Shown one piece after another: positions 54,061 to 64,000 of a stretch of 64,000 nucleotides of DNA (the stretch's first letter is position 1; every line of letters starts with the position of its first letter). The stretch spans positions 1 through 64,000 of the forward strand of contig JAECUM010012969.1 of the NCBI GenBank assembly GCA_016617855.1, given 5' to 3'. Position numbers and translations under genes: made by a program. Under the pieces are notes generated by a model. That model made no database searches and was not told the DNA's origin. It saw nothing but the letters and a program-made list of their open reading frames with translations. The DNA comes from Megalonaias nervosa (lineage: Eukaryota; Mollusca; Bivalvia; Unionida; Unionidae).

Positions 54061-55315
54061 CTGTCCATCATTCCATCTAGTTTTATATTGTGTAAATGCT
54101 CATGATGAAAAAAAACAAAGGAATAAATGATAATAATACAAGGTTAGTTTCATTCATTTTATTATCATATAAGCGTTTTGTTTATCTATTTTATTGCAAT
54201 GTGCAGTGGGGGGGAGGTGAAAATTCAATACAAATTTATTTTGTTTCTTAAGTCTTCGAACATATGACCTAGGTAAAAAAAAGTTTCACCATAAGATCTG
54301 GGACAGGAAAAATAAAAATTATTTTATCATGTCCCAATATATGGTAAATATGGTACATGTGATCTAGGTATTTGCAGCAGTATTGCATGTCATAATTCCT
54401 ATAAACTAGGAAAAATGTACATTTATTTGCTTTACTATCCTGGATCTGCAGCCAGTTTAAGCTCTGATCAACAAAGATAAAATTTCATGAGGATTATTAT
54501 CAAAATTAAAGTACAAAACATATTTACCACAATAAACGTAATTTCTATGCAATGAACAATATTTAATTTAGAGTATGAATGACTGTAAAATGAATACTAG
54601 TTTAAGTAGTAACTGTCTGTAAGAAGTAAAGAAACTGAACCAAAAATTATCTGTATGATACTAGCCAACCTATACCATCCTATCCATAACATACAAAATA
54701 AACTAGTACAATTAATTTGTCTCATTGGCATATGCATGTCTCAGTTACTATATATAGCATTTGCATTTTAGTAACAACTAATAAATCACAAATGATCAAC
54801 AACTGGTAATTAAAATGACAGAATCTATGTGCAACCCATATTCTTAAAACATCATTAGACTCATGAATCTAAATATACTTAAAAATAAAAGAATGACTTG
54901 AGAGAATTGTGTTATTTTGAGTGAATGTGTGTGAAAGATGGAGATGAATCAAACAGGTGGAACAATGTGTGTGTTGTTGCACAAGATCATTGCAGTATGT
55001 AATGTTGGTAATAATGAGAGCAGAGGGGGTGGGGTGGATTATATAGTGATTGTACACTTCTTTCTATGGTTACAAGGTTGTTGTGTTCTTCACTGATGAC
55101 AGGCTAGAGTGTTATTTTTAGCAAAGGAAACCACATTTCATAGTGACTCCTGATTATTAGTATGAAATTTTAAAGGAGGATCACTGCATAACATGAAAAA
55201 ACACAACATTCCAGAAAATGCTATGGAATTATGGTCCTTGTAAAAACATAATTTTCTGATCCATAGAGTACTGCCAAACATTTGGGTATACAGAGATAAT
55301 CAAACTGAAACTTAC
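54061..55315. other. No gene seen
   Basis: AT-rich non-coding sequence between the DIRS-like element and a possible exon; a poly-G run near 54,207. Confidence 0.5.
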
Positions 55316-55456
55316 AGATTTTGAAAGCGTCAAGTGTCGTTTTATCGGGTTTATAAATAGCACACAGGAATAATGTATACATATTCGAACAACTGCAGCT
55401 GTTACCGACTAAGCTGATGATTTCATGTAAAGAAAAGTGTGACGAAAACTTACATC
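55316..55456 (-). CDS. Possible further exon of the receptor (Cys-rich, 47 codons)
   Basis: On the minus strand an acceptor-like TTCCTCTTCTAG precedes and a donor-like ATCT then GTAAGTTT follows a 141-base open stretch, phase 1 at both ends like the three receptor exons further left. It encodes CKFSSHFSLHEII, NSCSCSNMYTLFLCAIYKPD and TTLDAF. No known domain is recognised. The clean splice signals and shared phase are the only support; it could equally be chance. Confidence 0.3.
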
Positions 55457-57461
55457 CTAGAAGAGGAAATATGTTTTGTGGAAAAACCACCTGTACAGAT
55501 GGGATTATTTTCATAAGGAAATGGAGAAAGAATAAATAGCTGAAAGCAAAACAAATACAATCGAGCTACATGCTTCCAACCTATGGAAAATGACTTGAAG
55601 TTGATACGAGAAAAAGAGCATCTCATAACAATTAACTACAAATGCTCTATTATTAATGATATAGTTGATACCATGATTCTGAATCAATGTTTGCAGCAAA
55701 TTTAAATCACAGAGATACTTTAACATAAATTAGTAAAGGAGGAATGCTATGCATTTGATATATCAGACGAAGGATCTTAAAACCAGTATTTAATAGAAGT
55801 ATTCAAGTGAACATGGCTTGCATTAACTCTCATATATTACAGAAACCACAACCATTTTGCCCATTTAGACTCTTTCTGAACTTACCTTACACTGAGAAGT
55901 TTAACTGATGGTGAAGGATTCTATTTACTGTATACTTTAACTGCAGTGCATCCAATGAATGGTTTAGATTTTGTTTACAAAATACACTTAGGAGAATGAT
56001 GGTTTGTATGAACATTTGCATGTGAAACAGTATTGCTGTCCAGTACCATAATATTAATAATAGTTTCAGTAACTTTTTAAATTAGCATCTGAAGGAAGAG
56101 ATAAAATTTTATTGTAGCCAACCTTAGTTGACTTTAATACCTAGTAATCTGAAGAACTCGGCTATCACAAATACCATGACATCACCTACTGACAGCTTCA
56201 CATAAAAACCACAAACTGCAAAAGCTTTTTATTTGTTAAATTATGACACTTGTAATAATAATAATAATACTAATAATAGTAAACTGCAAAGTGCAAATTT
56301 AAGTTGTTTTTTGCAGTTTTCATTTTCCCATTCACTATTTATATGTACCTCACACACATTCCTACTACAGTCAGGGCAAATGAATAGAAAATTTATACAT
56401 TTTGAATAATTGGAATATTATATTATTAGGTTAGATGGAAAATAATATTTCAGCAAGAATTGCTGTTGTTTATAGTTTTAATGACAGTATAATTGTTATT
56501 GAACATTTAAATCAAGTATTTTAAGGATAGTTATTGTGTGTAGTTGTTAATGTCATTAACTTCAGAGATATTTAAATTTGGTTTGTATTTTGTGTTCTGT
56601 TTAAATAAGTAAAAAAATAGCATGACTGTTATATCCATGCAAATTTTAAAAATGTGGGGATTAAGCGTTTATGTCTGTCCATTATAATGCAATTTATCTC
56701 CTACACTATGAGAGACACACAGTTGAAATTTTGGTATAAGATCTCAGGTAGTCTTTAGATGTACATAGTGGTTTCAGAATTTTCATTACAACTCTAGGGA
56801 TGGGACCAGTTTCTGGGAATAGTTATTGTTTGTTAAAATGTAAAGATTTAAAGTCATGTAGGTAGAAATCTGAAGTTTGTGTCATCTTTAAGACCATACT
56901 TGATTCTTTCAAAGTATGTTTCATTAACCCCAATAAAATTAACTTCATTTCTTGAAAGGTTGCCATGAGATGCAACCTGTTCAAAATATTTCCTTTTATA
57001 CTATCGTGTCAATAAGCTGGATATATATGGGATTTACTTTGTCCCTTTATGTGTGTGGGTTAATCTGTCTTCAATGCCCATGATGAAACTCTTATGCACC
57101 TTTTCAATTTGCTCTCTATAGGCCCACTGACACCTGTTCTCACCTCTATCCCAGTGACACAGTTATGACCCAAACAATCAATACATGTTGGTCACTTGTA
57201 AATTTGCACACAGGGGTGCAAAGCACACACATCATGCGAGTGAGCCAGTCATTGAGGTAGAGTCTCGTATGTATGTTAGTGACCCCAAAGGAATCCCCAA
57301 AAAGGACAAAACTCTGTCCTTTCATAACTCTGTTGTGATTGTAGAAACAAACTCCCGTAGTGTACTCAGACAGGCAGGCATATGGTAGCGATCAATACAC
57401 ACACACTGCGAGCTAATGCATCTTCAATTGATAACCATTTTTGTGAAGATTGTTTTTTTAT
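55457..57461. other. No gene seen
   Basis: AT-rich non-coding sequence. A short (AATAAT)n stretch lies near 56,255. No coding element is recognised. Confidence 0.5.
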
Positions 57462-58045
57462 TCAACTTTGACCTTTTGTAAATCCTCGCTGTTTCTTATT
57501 TGTGCTCATAACTGTCTGTGACTTTCCATTTCCAACAGCAGTTTGAAAGTCAGCCGTATTGATTATTTCATCCCCGATTGGTACCAAGTACAATATACTG
57601 ATCGTCATACGTGAACAAATTAACAGCGATATCTGGGTTAAGTGTTTCAAATTTCTTCAGTGGCTTTGGAAACCTGCACAGGAAACTCAGTATCACCAAA
57701 GTTGAGTTTACACAGGTGTTGCCGGTATTTACGGGGCATGTCTTGATTATTATTGACCGGATACAATGCTGACAAAATTGCCCATTCAAAACATGTTGTC
57801 AGAAGTCTCTTATGTTTTTCACTGACCTTGGTGGGACCCAGTCTGGTGTTGCTATCTAACTTGATCCAGGAAACAAAAGGGCTGAGACGGTGAGAGATGG
57901 ACCTCGACTTACGGACATCCTTCAAGAGTCCATCCTGATCTTGCATTGGTGTATTTCTCCAGGGTTTTGAGAATCTTTTCAATGCCTCTGCCAATTTCAT
58001 CACTGAGGGCACAAGCATCTTTGCAATTCATGATTGTGTGGGCAC
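57462..58045 (-). pseudogene. N-terminal fragment of a family B DNA polymerase (third virus remnant)
   Basis: The minus-strand frame 58018-57647 includes RLSPFVSWIKLDSNTRLGPT, then CFEWAILSALYPVNNNQDM, RKYRQHLCKLNFGD and TEFPVQVSKATEEI. A frame change near 57650 continues to LKKFETLNPDIAVNLFTYDD. A Cys-aromatic-x-x-A block followed by a Phe-Pro-Val strand and a Phe-Glu...Asn strand is the pattern I know from the N-terminal region of Polinton/adintovirus polymerases. No polymerase motif or neighbouring viral gene is seen, so it is an isolated piece. It does not overlap the remnant at 37.6 kb, which is the other end of such a gene on the other strand. Confidence 0.55.
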
Positions 58046-58135
58046 CACTATGAGCCACGGTGTAGTAGGTTTAAATCCGTCCTTGTCACAACTAAGTGGC
58101 ATAACAGATACGCGCTAAGAACAATGTCTGCTTTA

Positions 58136-60473
58136 TAAGATAAGATAAGAAGATAAGAATTCTTTATTTCAGACTACATAGTCCATACATCTAAATTAAA
58201 ATACGGATATAAAGTAAAACATTGTAAACATAAAAGAACATATATATCATATTTACAAGTATACAGACACATCTACAACAATGGACTGTGCCCTGCATTG
58301 TTAAGAATGAAATTAAGTGGCACATTTAAAGAGTAATTTGTTCCATCTACTAATAATATGAGAATTTAAATGAATGTCATAGTTCCAAAGTGATTTCAAT
58401 ATACAGTTATTAGATAGTCTTGTTATCATTGAGAATACATACTTTCTCATTACTTCCTCAAAACTGAATACATTATAATTTACAAACATGTTGGAGGCAC
58501 TGTTCCATCTAGGAAGACCTAATAGAAAATGAAGACTATTATTATAACCAATTACTAGTTTTCTTTTCATACATTCACTAAAGTTTGTCCACAGTGGAGC
58601 ACAATACATAGTGCAGCAATAAGATTTGAATAATCTAATTTTGATACTCAATGAACAATTCTGAAATTTGCGTAGAAGCATGTTTGTTCGAGTACACAAA
58701 TATCGATAATGTCTCATCATATCTTCATTATCTGACTGATTGGATTTCAAAATATGACCCAAATACATATAACTGTCAACATACGTAAGAGCATTGCTGT
58801 TAAGATGTACAGGGGGAGGTGATGGTAATTTAAAAGAAGTTGGCTGAAAGACCATGCATACTGATTTTTGTGTATTATAGATGATATCATTCTCTAATGC
58901 GTATTGTTCACATTATCTTCAATAATTTCCTTAAACCTGTGATAGAAGGACTTATCAGTGACATATCATCAGCAAAGCTAAAATTGTTAAGAAACAACAC
59001 ATTTGGTGGCAGACGTAACCCTACGTAACACTGGCCCAGGATACGATTTAACTCATCTATGTATATATTAAATAACAAAGGGGAAAGAATACCTCCCTGC
59101 CTCACCCCATTGGTTACATGGAAAGCGCTGGATATTACACTTCCCCATCGCACATAATACAACTGTTTGCCATACCAGTTAACTAAAGTATGAACTATGT
59201 ATACAGGTATTTTAATATCAAGCAACTTTTTAAAGAGTGTCCAATGATTGACCCTATCAAATGCCTTACTAGCGTCTAAAAAGCATGCAAATACTGAGCT
59301 GCCATGTTCTACATAATAGCTGACGGTTTCCTTAAAGGCATATAGACATAAATCTGTTGAATGCTGCTTTTTAAAACCAAACTGATTATCGGAGATTGTG
59401 ACTTCACATCTTTGTAGTATGATGCATTCAAATATTTTTGAGATAATAGTCATAAGAGCTATAGGTCTGTAGTTATTTTTGTCCGCCAGGTTACCAATTT
59501 TGCTTTTTAGTAGCGGTATAATTGTAACTTTTGTGAAATCATCTGGTACAAAGTTATGCACAAACATACAATTAAATAAAATCATTAATAGCCCATGAAG
59601 TCTAGTATCTGAAAATTTAAAATGTTCCACATATACAAAATCTGATCCTGGACATTTACCAACTTTTTGTCTTGTTATTGCATTTTGGATCTCAGATAAT
59701 GTGATTATCTCAATATGAGCAGAAGGGGTATTCAATGCTGAAGTAACACGCTTCTTGTTCGAATCGTTTTTAACACTATTGAGTAAGTCTTCAAAATGAT
59801 TTTTCCACATGTTGCATATATTATTTTGACCATGGTTCCCATCAATGCAGATTGGTAGTTTATTGGAAGTTGTCGTAGTACTTTGTTTAACTTTCTTCCA
59901 GAATTCACGTTGGTCGACATTTTCAAATTTTTGTGCTAGCGAGTCTGCTCTATGTTTTACTTCATCTTTCTTGCATAATCTAAGAGCATACTTAAATTGT
60001 GCTCTTGTTTGACGCATTCGGTTACTTAATTGTCCATGATGAGGTTTACCGTTAGCACGCCACATTAGGTAAGCATTTCGTGCAAAGTCGTGTAGTTCTT
60101 TGACACAGTCATTCCAGCCTGGTATAACCCGGTGGCCACGTTTGGATATTCTAGTCAATCTATTACCGGATTTCGATAAAGCTTTTACTATATCAGCGTA
60201 TAAACCATATATCTGTTTCATATGCACCTGATTAGTGCAACCATGGTCATTACAGATCGCAACACCATGTGGGATCTCAATCTTGTTTATCCCCAGCATG
60301 ACCAAAGTTTTGAAATACACTCCAGGAACCATATTTGTCAATAGTTGCCAAGTGTCTTTGCCTGGTGTGTAGGTGGGCAGGATAATGGCCATCTGATTTT
60401 TCAACCTGCCACTACGCTTCAGAAATATGAATTCAGGCACTTGTGATAGTTGTATTTTAGGCAAGGGTGACAA
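58136..60473 (-). mobile_element. LINE of a second family, 5'-truncated
   Basis: A non-LTR element read on the minus strand, ending at 58136 in GATAA-type repeats (AGATAAGATAAGAAGATAAG on the plus strand), its tail. It starts inside ORF2, without an endonuclease. Its RT is clearly different from that of the other three LINE copies. Confidence 0.8.
58313..60473 (-). pseudogene. LINE ORF2, linker and reverse transcriptase
   Basis: A long open frame (60473-58908, 521 residues) holds a linker region (GWNDCVKELHDFARNAYLMW) and RT motifs: NNYRPIALMTIISKIFECII, FLDASKAFDRVNHWTLFKKL, GVRQGGILSPLLFNIYIDEL and the catalytic FSFADDMSLISP at about residue 497. A break near 58856-58907 separates it from the C-terminal frame (58855-58313). 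That frame contains NALTYVDSYMYLGHILKSNQ and a terminal domain with NSLHFLLGLPRWNSASNMFV. Only one break is seen across about 700 codons, so this is the youngest-looking LINE in the window. The clade is unresolved. Confidence 0.85.
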
Positions 60474-60959
60474 AGCTGATTACATGATTTGACTGCTGCC
60501 ACATTTCAGGTAGGATTGTGCCCCTAATCCCTCACATAATATTTGTGTGTGTTCTTGAATATTCATAAAGGCATGTTCTATCACAGGGTTCTTTTTTTTC
60601 TATGTCAGGCAGATGCATTTGTTGTGTTCCAATGCAATGGAGCTTCTATTCCAATGCCATTCTTATACTTTTGGCCCCAAAACATTTTGTTTAATTAGCC
60701 TGCTCTTGAAGGTCTTCATCACAGACCTCATCAAAAATGTCACTCGCTTCAGACTTAGGTGGGCGAGTTATGATGTTTATGTTGAGGAAGTAATCTTTCA
60801 TGCACAATATTCCAAAGATTCTGTTTAGTCATATTTGTCTAATAAATCTGTCCAAGTTTGTTTCATTCTATTTCTAAAGTCACTGCCAAATTCACCAACT
60901 TATCAGTCTATTCTGGGTTTGTTTCGGAAAATTTGTACATCTGTTGGAAAATGATTTCA
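60474..60959. other. No gene seen
   Basis: Sequence between the second LINE family and the Ty3 remnant, without recognisable coding segments. Confidence 0.4.
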
Positions 60960-62170
60960 TAGAAATGAGTAAAAGTGACTGGAGTTCACCAAGTATATGT
61001 GTTCCGAAACCAGATAATGCTTTCTACATGTGCACTGACTATAGAAAGGTGAACAGCATGAATAAAACATAGTAATTTCTATTGCAGCGAATCAATGACT
61101 GCATTGATAAAATTGGAAATGCAAAGTATGTCACCAAATTTGACCTTCTGAAAGGATTCTGGTGAATTCCACAGATGGAATGGCTAAGGAAATTTCGGCA
61201 TTTGTGACTGCAGATGAACTGTTTCATAAAGTGATGCCGGTTGGGATGAAAGTTTCGCCTTGTATTTTTCAGCATTTAATAAACAAGATTTCAACTGGTC
61301 TAGATAATTGCGATGCTTACATCGATGATGTATCATCTACAATGACACCTGGAAAGTTCACTGACAGACAATTCATAAATTCTTTGACAGACTCACTCAC
61401 GCAAATTTGACAATTATTTTATCCAAAAGTGAGTTTTGTCATGCTTGTGTTACATTTCTAGGACAGGTCATGGGATATGGACAAGTTAAACCTATAGATG
61501 CTAAAGTCAAGGCTATAATCTTGAATTACCTGTGCCTATCAGTAAAATGCAATTGATGCGATTTTTTCGGCATGTCTAGATACTATTGCAAATTTTGTTC
61601 CAATTTTTCCATCACTGCTGAACCCCTGACAAATTGATTGAGCAAGAAAACCCAGTTTCTGGTCTGAAAAATGGCAGGAGGCTGTTGACAAGTTAAAGGC
61701 CATACTTAAGAGTGCACCAGTTCTTTTAGATCCAAATTTCAGTAAAATGTCTGTTGATGCAAGTGATGTTGGAGATGGTGGAGTATTAATTCAAGATGAC
61801 AAAAATGGTGTAGCTGTATCCTGCATGTGGCCAAAAATGAATGGTGTCACAAGGTATCATGAAAGATAACAAACGTGGTGTGACCCTTGGGCCATCGAAA
61901 ATGCCATCATGCAGCCTTCAGGGTGGTTTGAGTTCGAGACCCTTAGTGTAGAGCATCCAGTGTGCTATTTTCTAAGAAATTAAATAAGCACCAGAGAAAT
62001 TATTCCACAATTGAGAAAGAATGTTTGGTTTTTGATATCAGCACTGCAACACTTTGAAGTCTATATTAGTTCAGCTTCCAATTATTGTATTCAGTGATCA
62101 CAACCCCCTTTCCTTTACTGGCAGGATGAAAACAAAAATCAGATTCTTACAGTGGAGTTTCATGTCAGCA
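60960..62170 (+). pseudogene. Ty3-type pol remnant (RT and part of RNase H)
   Basis: Broken plus-strand frames give, in order, VPKPDNAFYMCTDYRKVNSM, INDCIDKIGNAKYVTKFDLL, EISAFVTADELFHKVMPVGM, CDAYIDDVSS (catalytic YIDD near 61320), the connection region, VLLDPNFSKMSVDASDVGDG (RNase H start) and KLNKHQRN-type and SDHNPL-like blocks near 62000-62110. This is the Ty3/Gypsy order. At least eight breaks are present. Between RNase H pieces, at about 61870-61960, an unrelated insert has a B-box-like GTTTGAGTTCGAGACCC and may be a small tRNA-derived element. No LTR, protease or integrase is recognised. Confidence 0.75.
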
Positions 62171-64000
62171 GTTAAGGTGGCCACTTTAGTGACAAGGAGA
62201 CTTCTATGATAAAATGGGGGGGGGGGGTACTTTGGCAACAAGGGGAATTTAACATAGGTTTGTGTGGGGGTTCTGTATGTGGTTGGTTGAGGTGGGGTGC
62301 TCCCAATATTGTATTTAAACTATTGCAGAAGTCCCACCCAGACTCGATTTTGGTTGGAAGTTAAATTAGTGAAAGACAGATGTAAAGCTCCAAGCCCCCA
62401 GTCAGCAATGCTGACGGTTAGATGGTTAAGTACACAAAATGGGTAAAATTCAATGAATAACAATTTAATAACAGTTCAATAGTCACATGATTCAAATTTC
62501 CCAATTACACTCCTTCTGCTCGACCCTTTAATAGCCTATTGCATCACTTGATTAGAAGTGTGAGATTGATTTCCACCTGTCCTTGTATTCTACTCATCTG
62601 TGGTGTTCTTCTCTCTCCCATCTCTCCCCAATTCCTTCTCCTCTTCCTCCCTGACTTTCTCCAAATTCCTTCTCCTCCTCCTCAACTTCTCTATACTCCT
62701 TCCCCTCCTCTTCACTTTCTTCTCCAGACTCCTTTTCCTCCTCCTCCACCTTCTCTCCACCAACTAGACTTCTGTCGACTTCGACTGTTCGGCTAGTCTC
62801 AATTCCGTCTCCACTTCTTGGAGACTCGGGACTCAATTGAACTGGAAGTTCTGTTCCCTAAAAAGCTTCCTGTGAACAAGGAAGGTACAATATTTTTTCT
62901 TAGCCCTCTCATCTCACACTACACCCAGCCTATCATCAGATAACGGCTATTAAATTTCTTCGGTCACGCATTCATTCACATCGAGATACCCACACATTCT
63001 TGTATGATAAAACAAATGTCATAATACAGCACAGTATCAATTACTTCCATCACATTAGCACATATTCCTAATCCCGTTATACTAAACAATATCACAATAA
63101 TCTGATGCATTTCTTCACCTTACACTCATACAAAGTACACAAATATTCAAATATCCATGCTCTGATATATGCATACGTCCAGAGTAACTAATCTTACATA
63201 CTTCAACCATTCCAAATTCACAATTAAACTCTTAACATAATGCATTAATAAATGCACTAGTTTACTACAAAGTAACCTAATAGTGAATTACAAAATTAAT
63301 TCTGAGCACAGATAACAATCTGCATAATTCTCTATGTAATACTCAAACCCATTTCTCAAATATGCATGTAAATGAAACACTGCAAAGGTAATTCTACATA
63401 CTAAATGATCTTAATAATGAAGTATACATACTGCAAATAATTACAATTATGATGCCATAATATTCTGCAAAAGTCGAGCAAATAACTTACTTACCTTTCA
63501 AAGCTGTCTTTCTTAGAATCTACCTCTAAGTTTTACCACCAAATTACAAGTGGCTCTCTCAGAGTAACCCTATTTCTTAGCAATCTGTCAAGGCAAAACT
63601 AACCTTTCATTTACAAGTTCTGAAAGTTAACCTTTGCGTCAAATTGTAATCACGCCCTCTATTTCAATTCTGACTGGATGTCGCTGTGAACCGATCCAAT
63701 CAAACTTAGCGACAATGTCCCTCTCACAATCTATCACCCCGCGGGCTTCCCTCTAATCTTAGGACTAATCTTTAACACCCAGGTGTGATAACTACAAGCC
63801 TTTGTCAAATGATGCAAACGGTCACCTATGCCAACTCAAGTTTCCGTTCTCTGGCGGGTCACGGTAACCTTGCGTAAGAGATTAACACTAGCCTGCAGCA
63901 ACCTTTAGACATCAAACACATGGCCGCATTAATATCCTAGCTTATACATGACTTTATAGCTGGGGCTTAGCAAACGTGACACCCCCCCACACACTAGGAT
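62171..64000. other. Low-complexity and non-coding sequence to the window end
   Basis: A G-run at 62217-62228, a CT-rich stretch at about 62590-62780 (TCCTCCTCCTC type) and AT-rich sequence. No gene is recognised; long frames over the CT-rich part are compositional. Confidence 0.5.

Noticed and set aside
62539..62836. Pro/Leu-rich and Glu-rich frames on opposite strands
   Set aside because: They arise from CT-rich low-complexity sequence.

Overview
This window looks like nuclear DNA of an invertebrate animal, with no bacterial or organellar gene layout. It contains widely spaced exons with GT/AG borders, long AT-rich introns, dinucleotide and tetranucleotide microsatellites, several classes of retrotransposon, and decayed integrated double-stranded DNA viruses. 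The mix of elements (LINEs with an esterase-type ORF1, a DIRS-like tyrosine-recombinase retroelement, Ty3 remnants, Polinton/adintovirus-like proviruses) would suit a lophotrochozoan such as a mollusc. That is inference; no gene here fixes the species.

1-14.3 kb: a nearly complete but decayed Polinton/adintovirus-like provirus. Retroviral-type integrase remains lie at the left on the plus strand. Next come an HNH nuclease and a long minus-strand gene that appears to join a family B DNA polymerase to a superfamily 1 helicase. A zinc-ribbon gene between two (TA)n tracts, a second HNH nuclease, a 90-bp tandem repeat block, a fold-back element and a tRNA-like sequence follow. A tight minus-strand virion cluster (14.3 to 7.3 kb) carries internal virion proteins, a double-jelly-roll-type major capsid protein, a pX-like peptide, an adenain-like protease, a fibre with phage-tail-like repeats, a membrane protein and two further virion proteins. 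Nearly every long gene carries a stop or a frame change, so the copy is dead as it stands. No packaging ATPase is visible; it may lie left of the window.

14.3-23.7 kb: a small inverted-repeat element, a 5'-truncated LINE, then repeats with no recognisable gene. 23.8-45.5 kb: introns of a host minus-strand cell-surface receptor. An Ig-like exon (45.3 kb), a fibronectin III exon (27.0 kb) and a transmembrane exon (23.85 kb) are all phase 1-1. The introns hold a Ty3 gag remnant, a longer LINE (30.6-34.7 kb), a pogo-like non-autonomous transposon, a large CA-rich block and a second, different virus remnant (37.6-42.6 kb). That remnant has a polymerase C-terminus, two BIR-domain genes, a packaging-type ATPase and basic proteins, with TATA boxes before several genes. 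An internally deleted LINE copy follows.

45.5-64 kb: a pogo/Tigger transposase fragment, a DIRS-like retroelement (gag, RT-RNase H, tyrosine recombinase) with a tandem-repeat tail, a possible further receptor exon at 55.4 kb, a third virus remnant (polymerase N-terminus, 57.5-58.0 kb), another LINE, a decayed Ty3 pol and low-complexity sequence.
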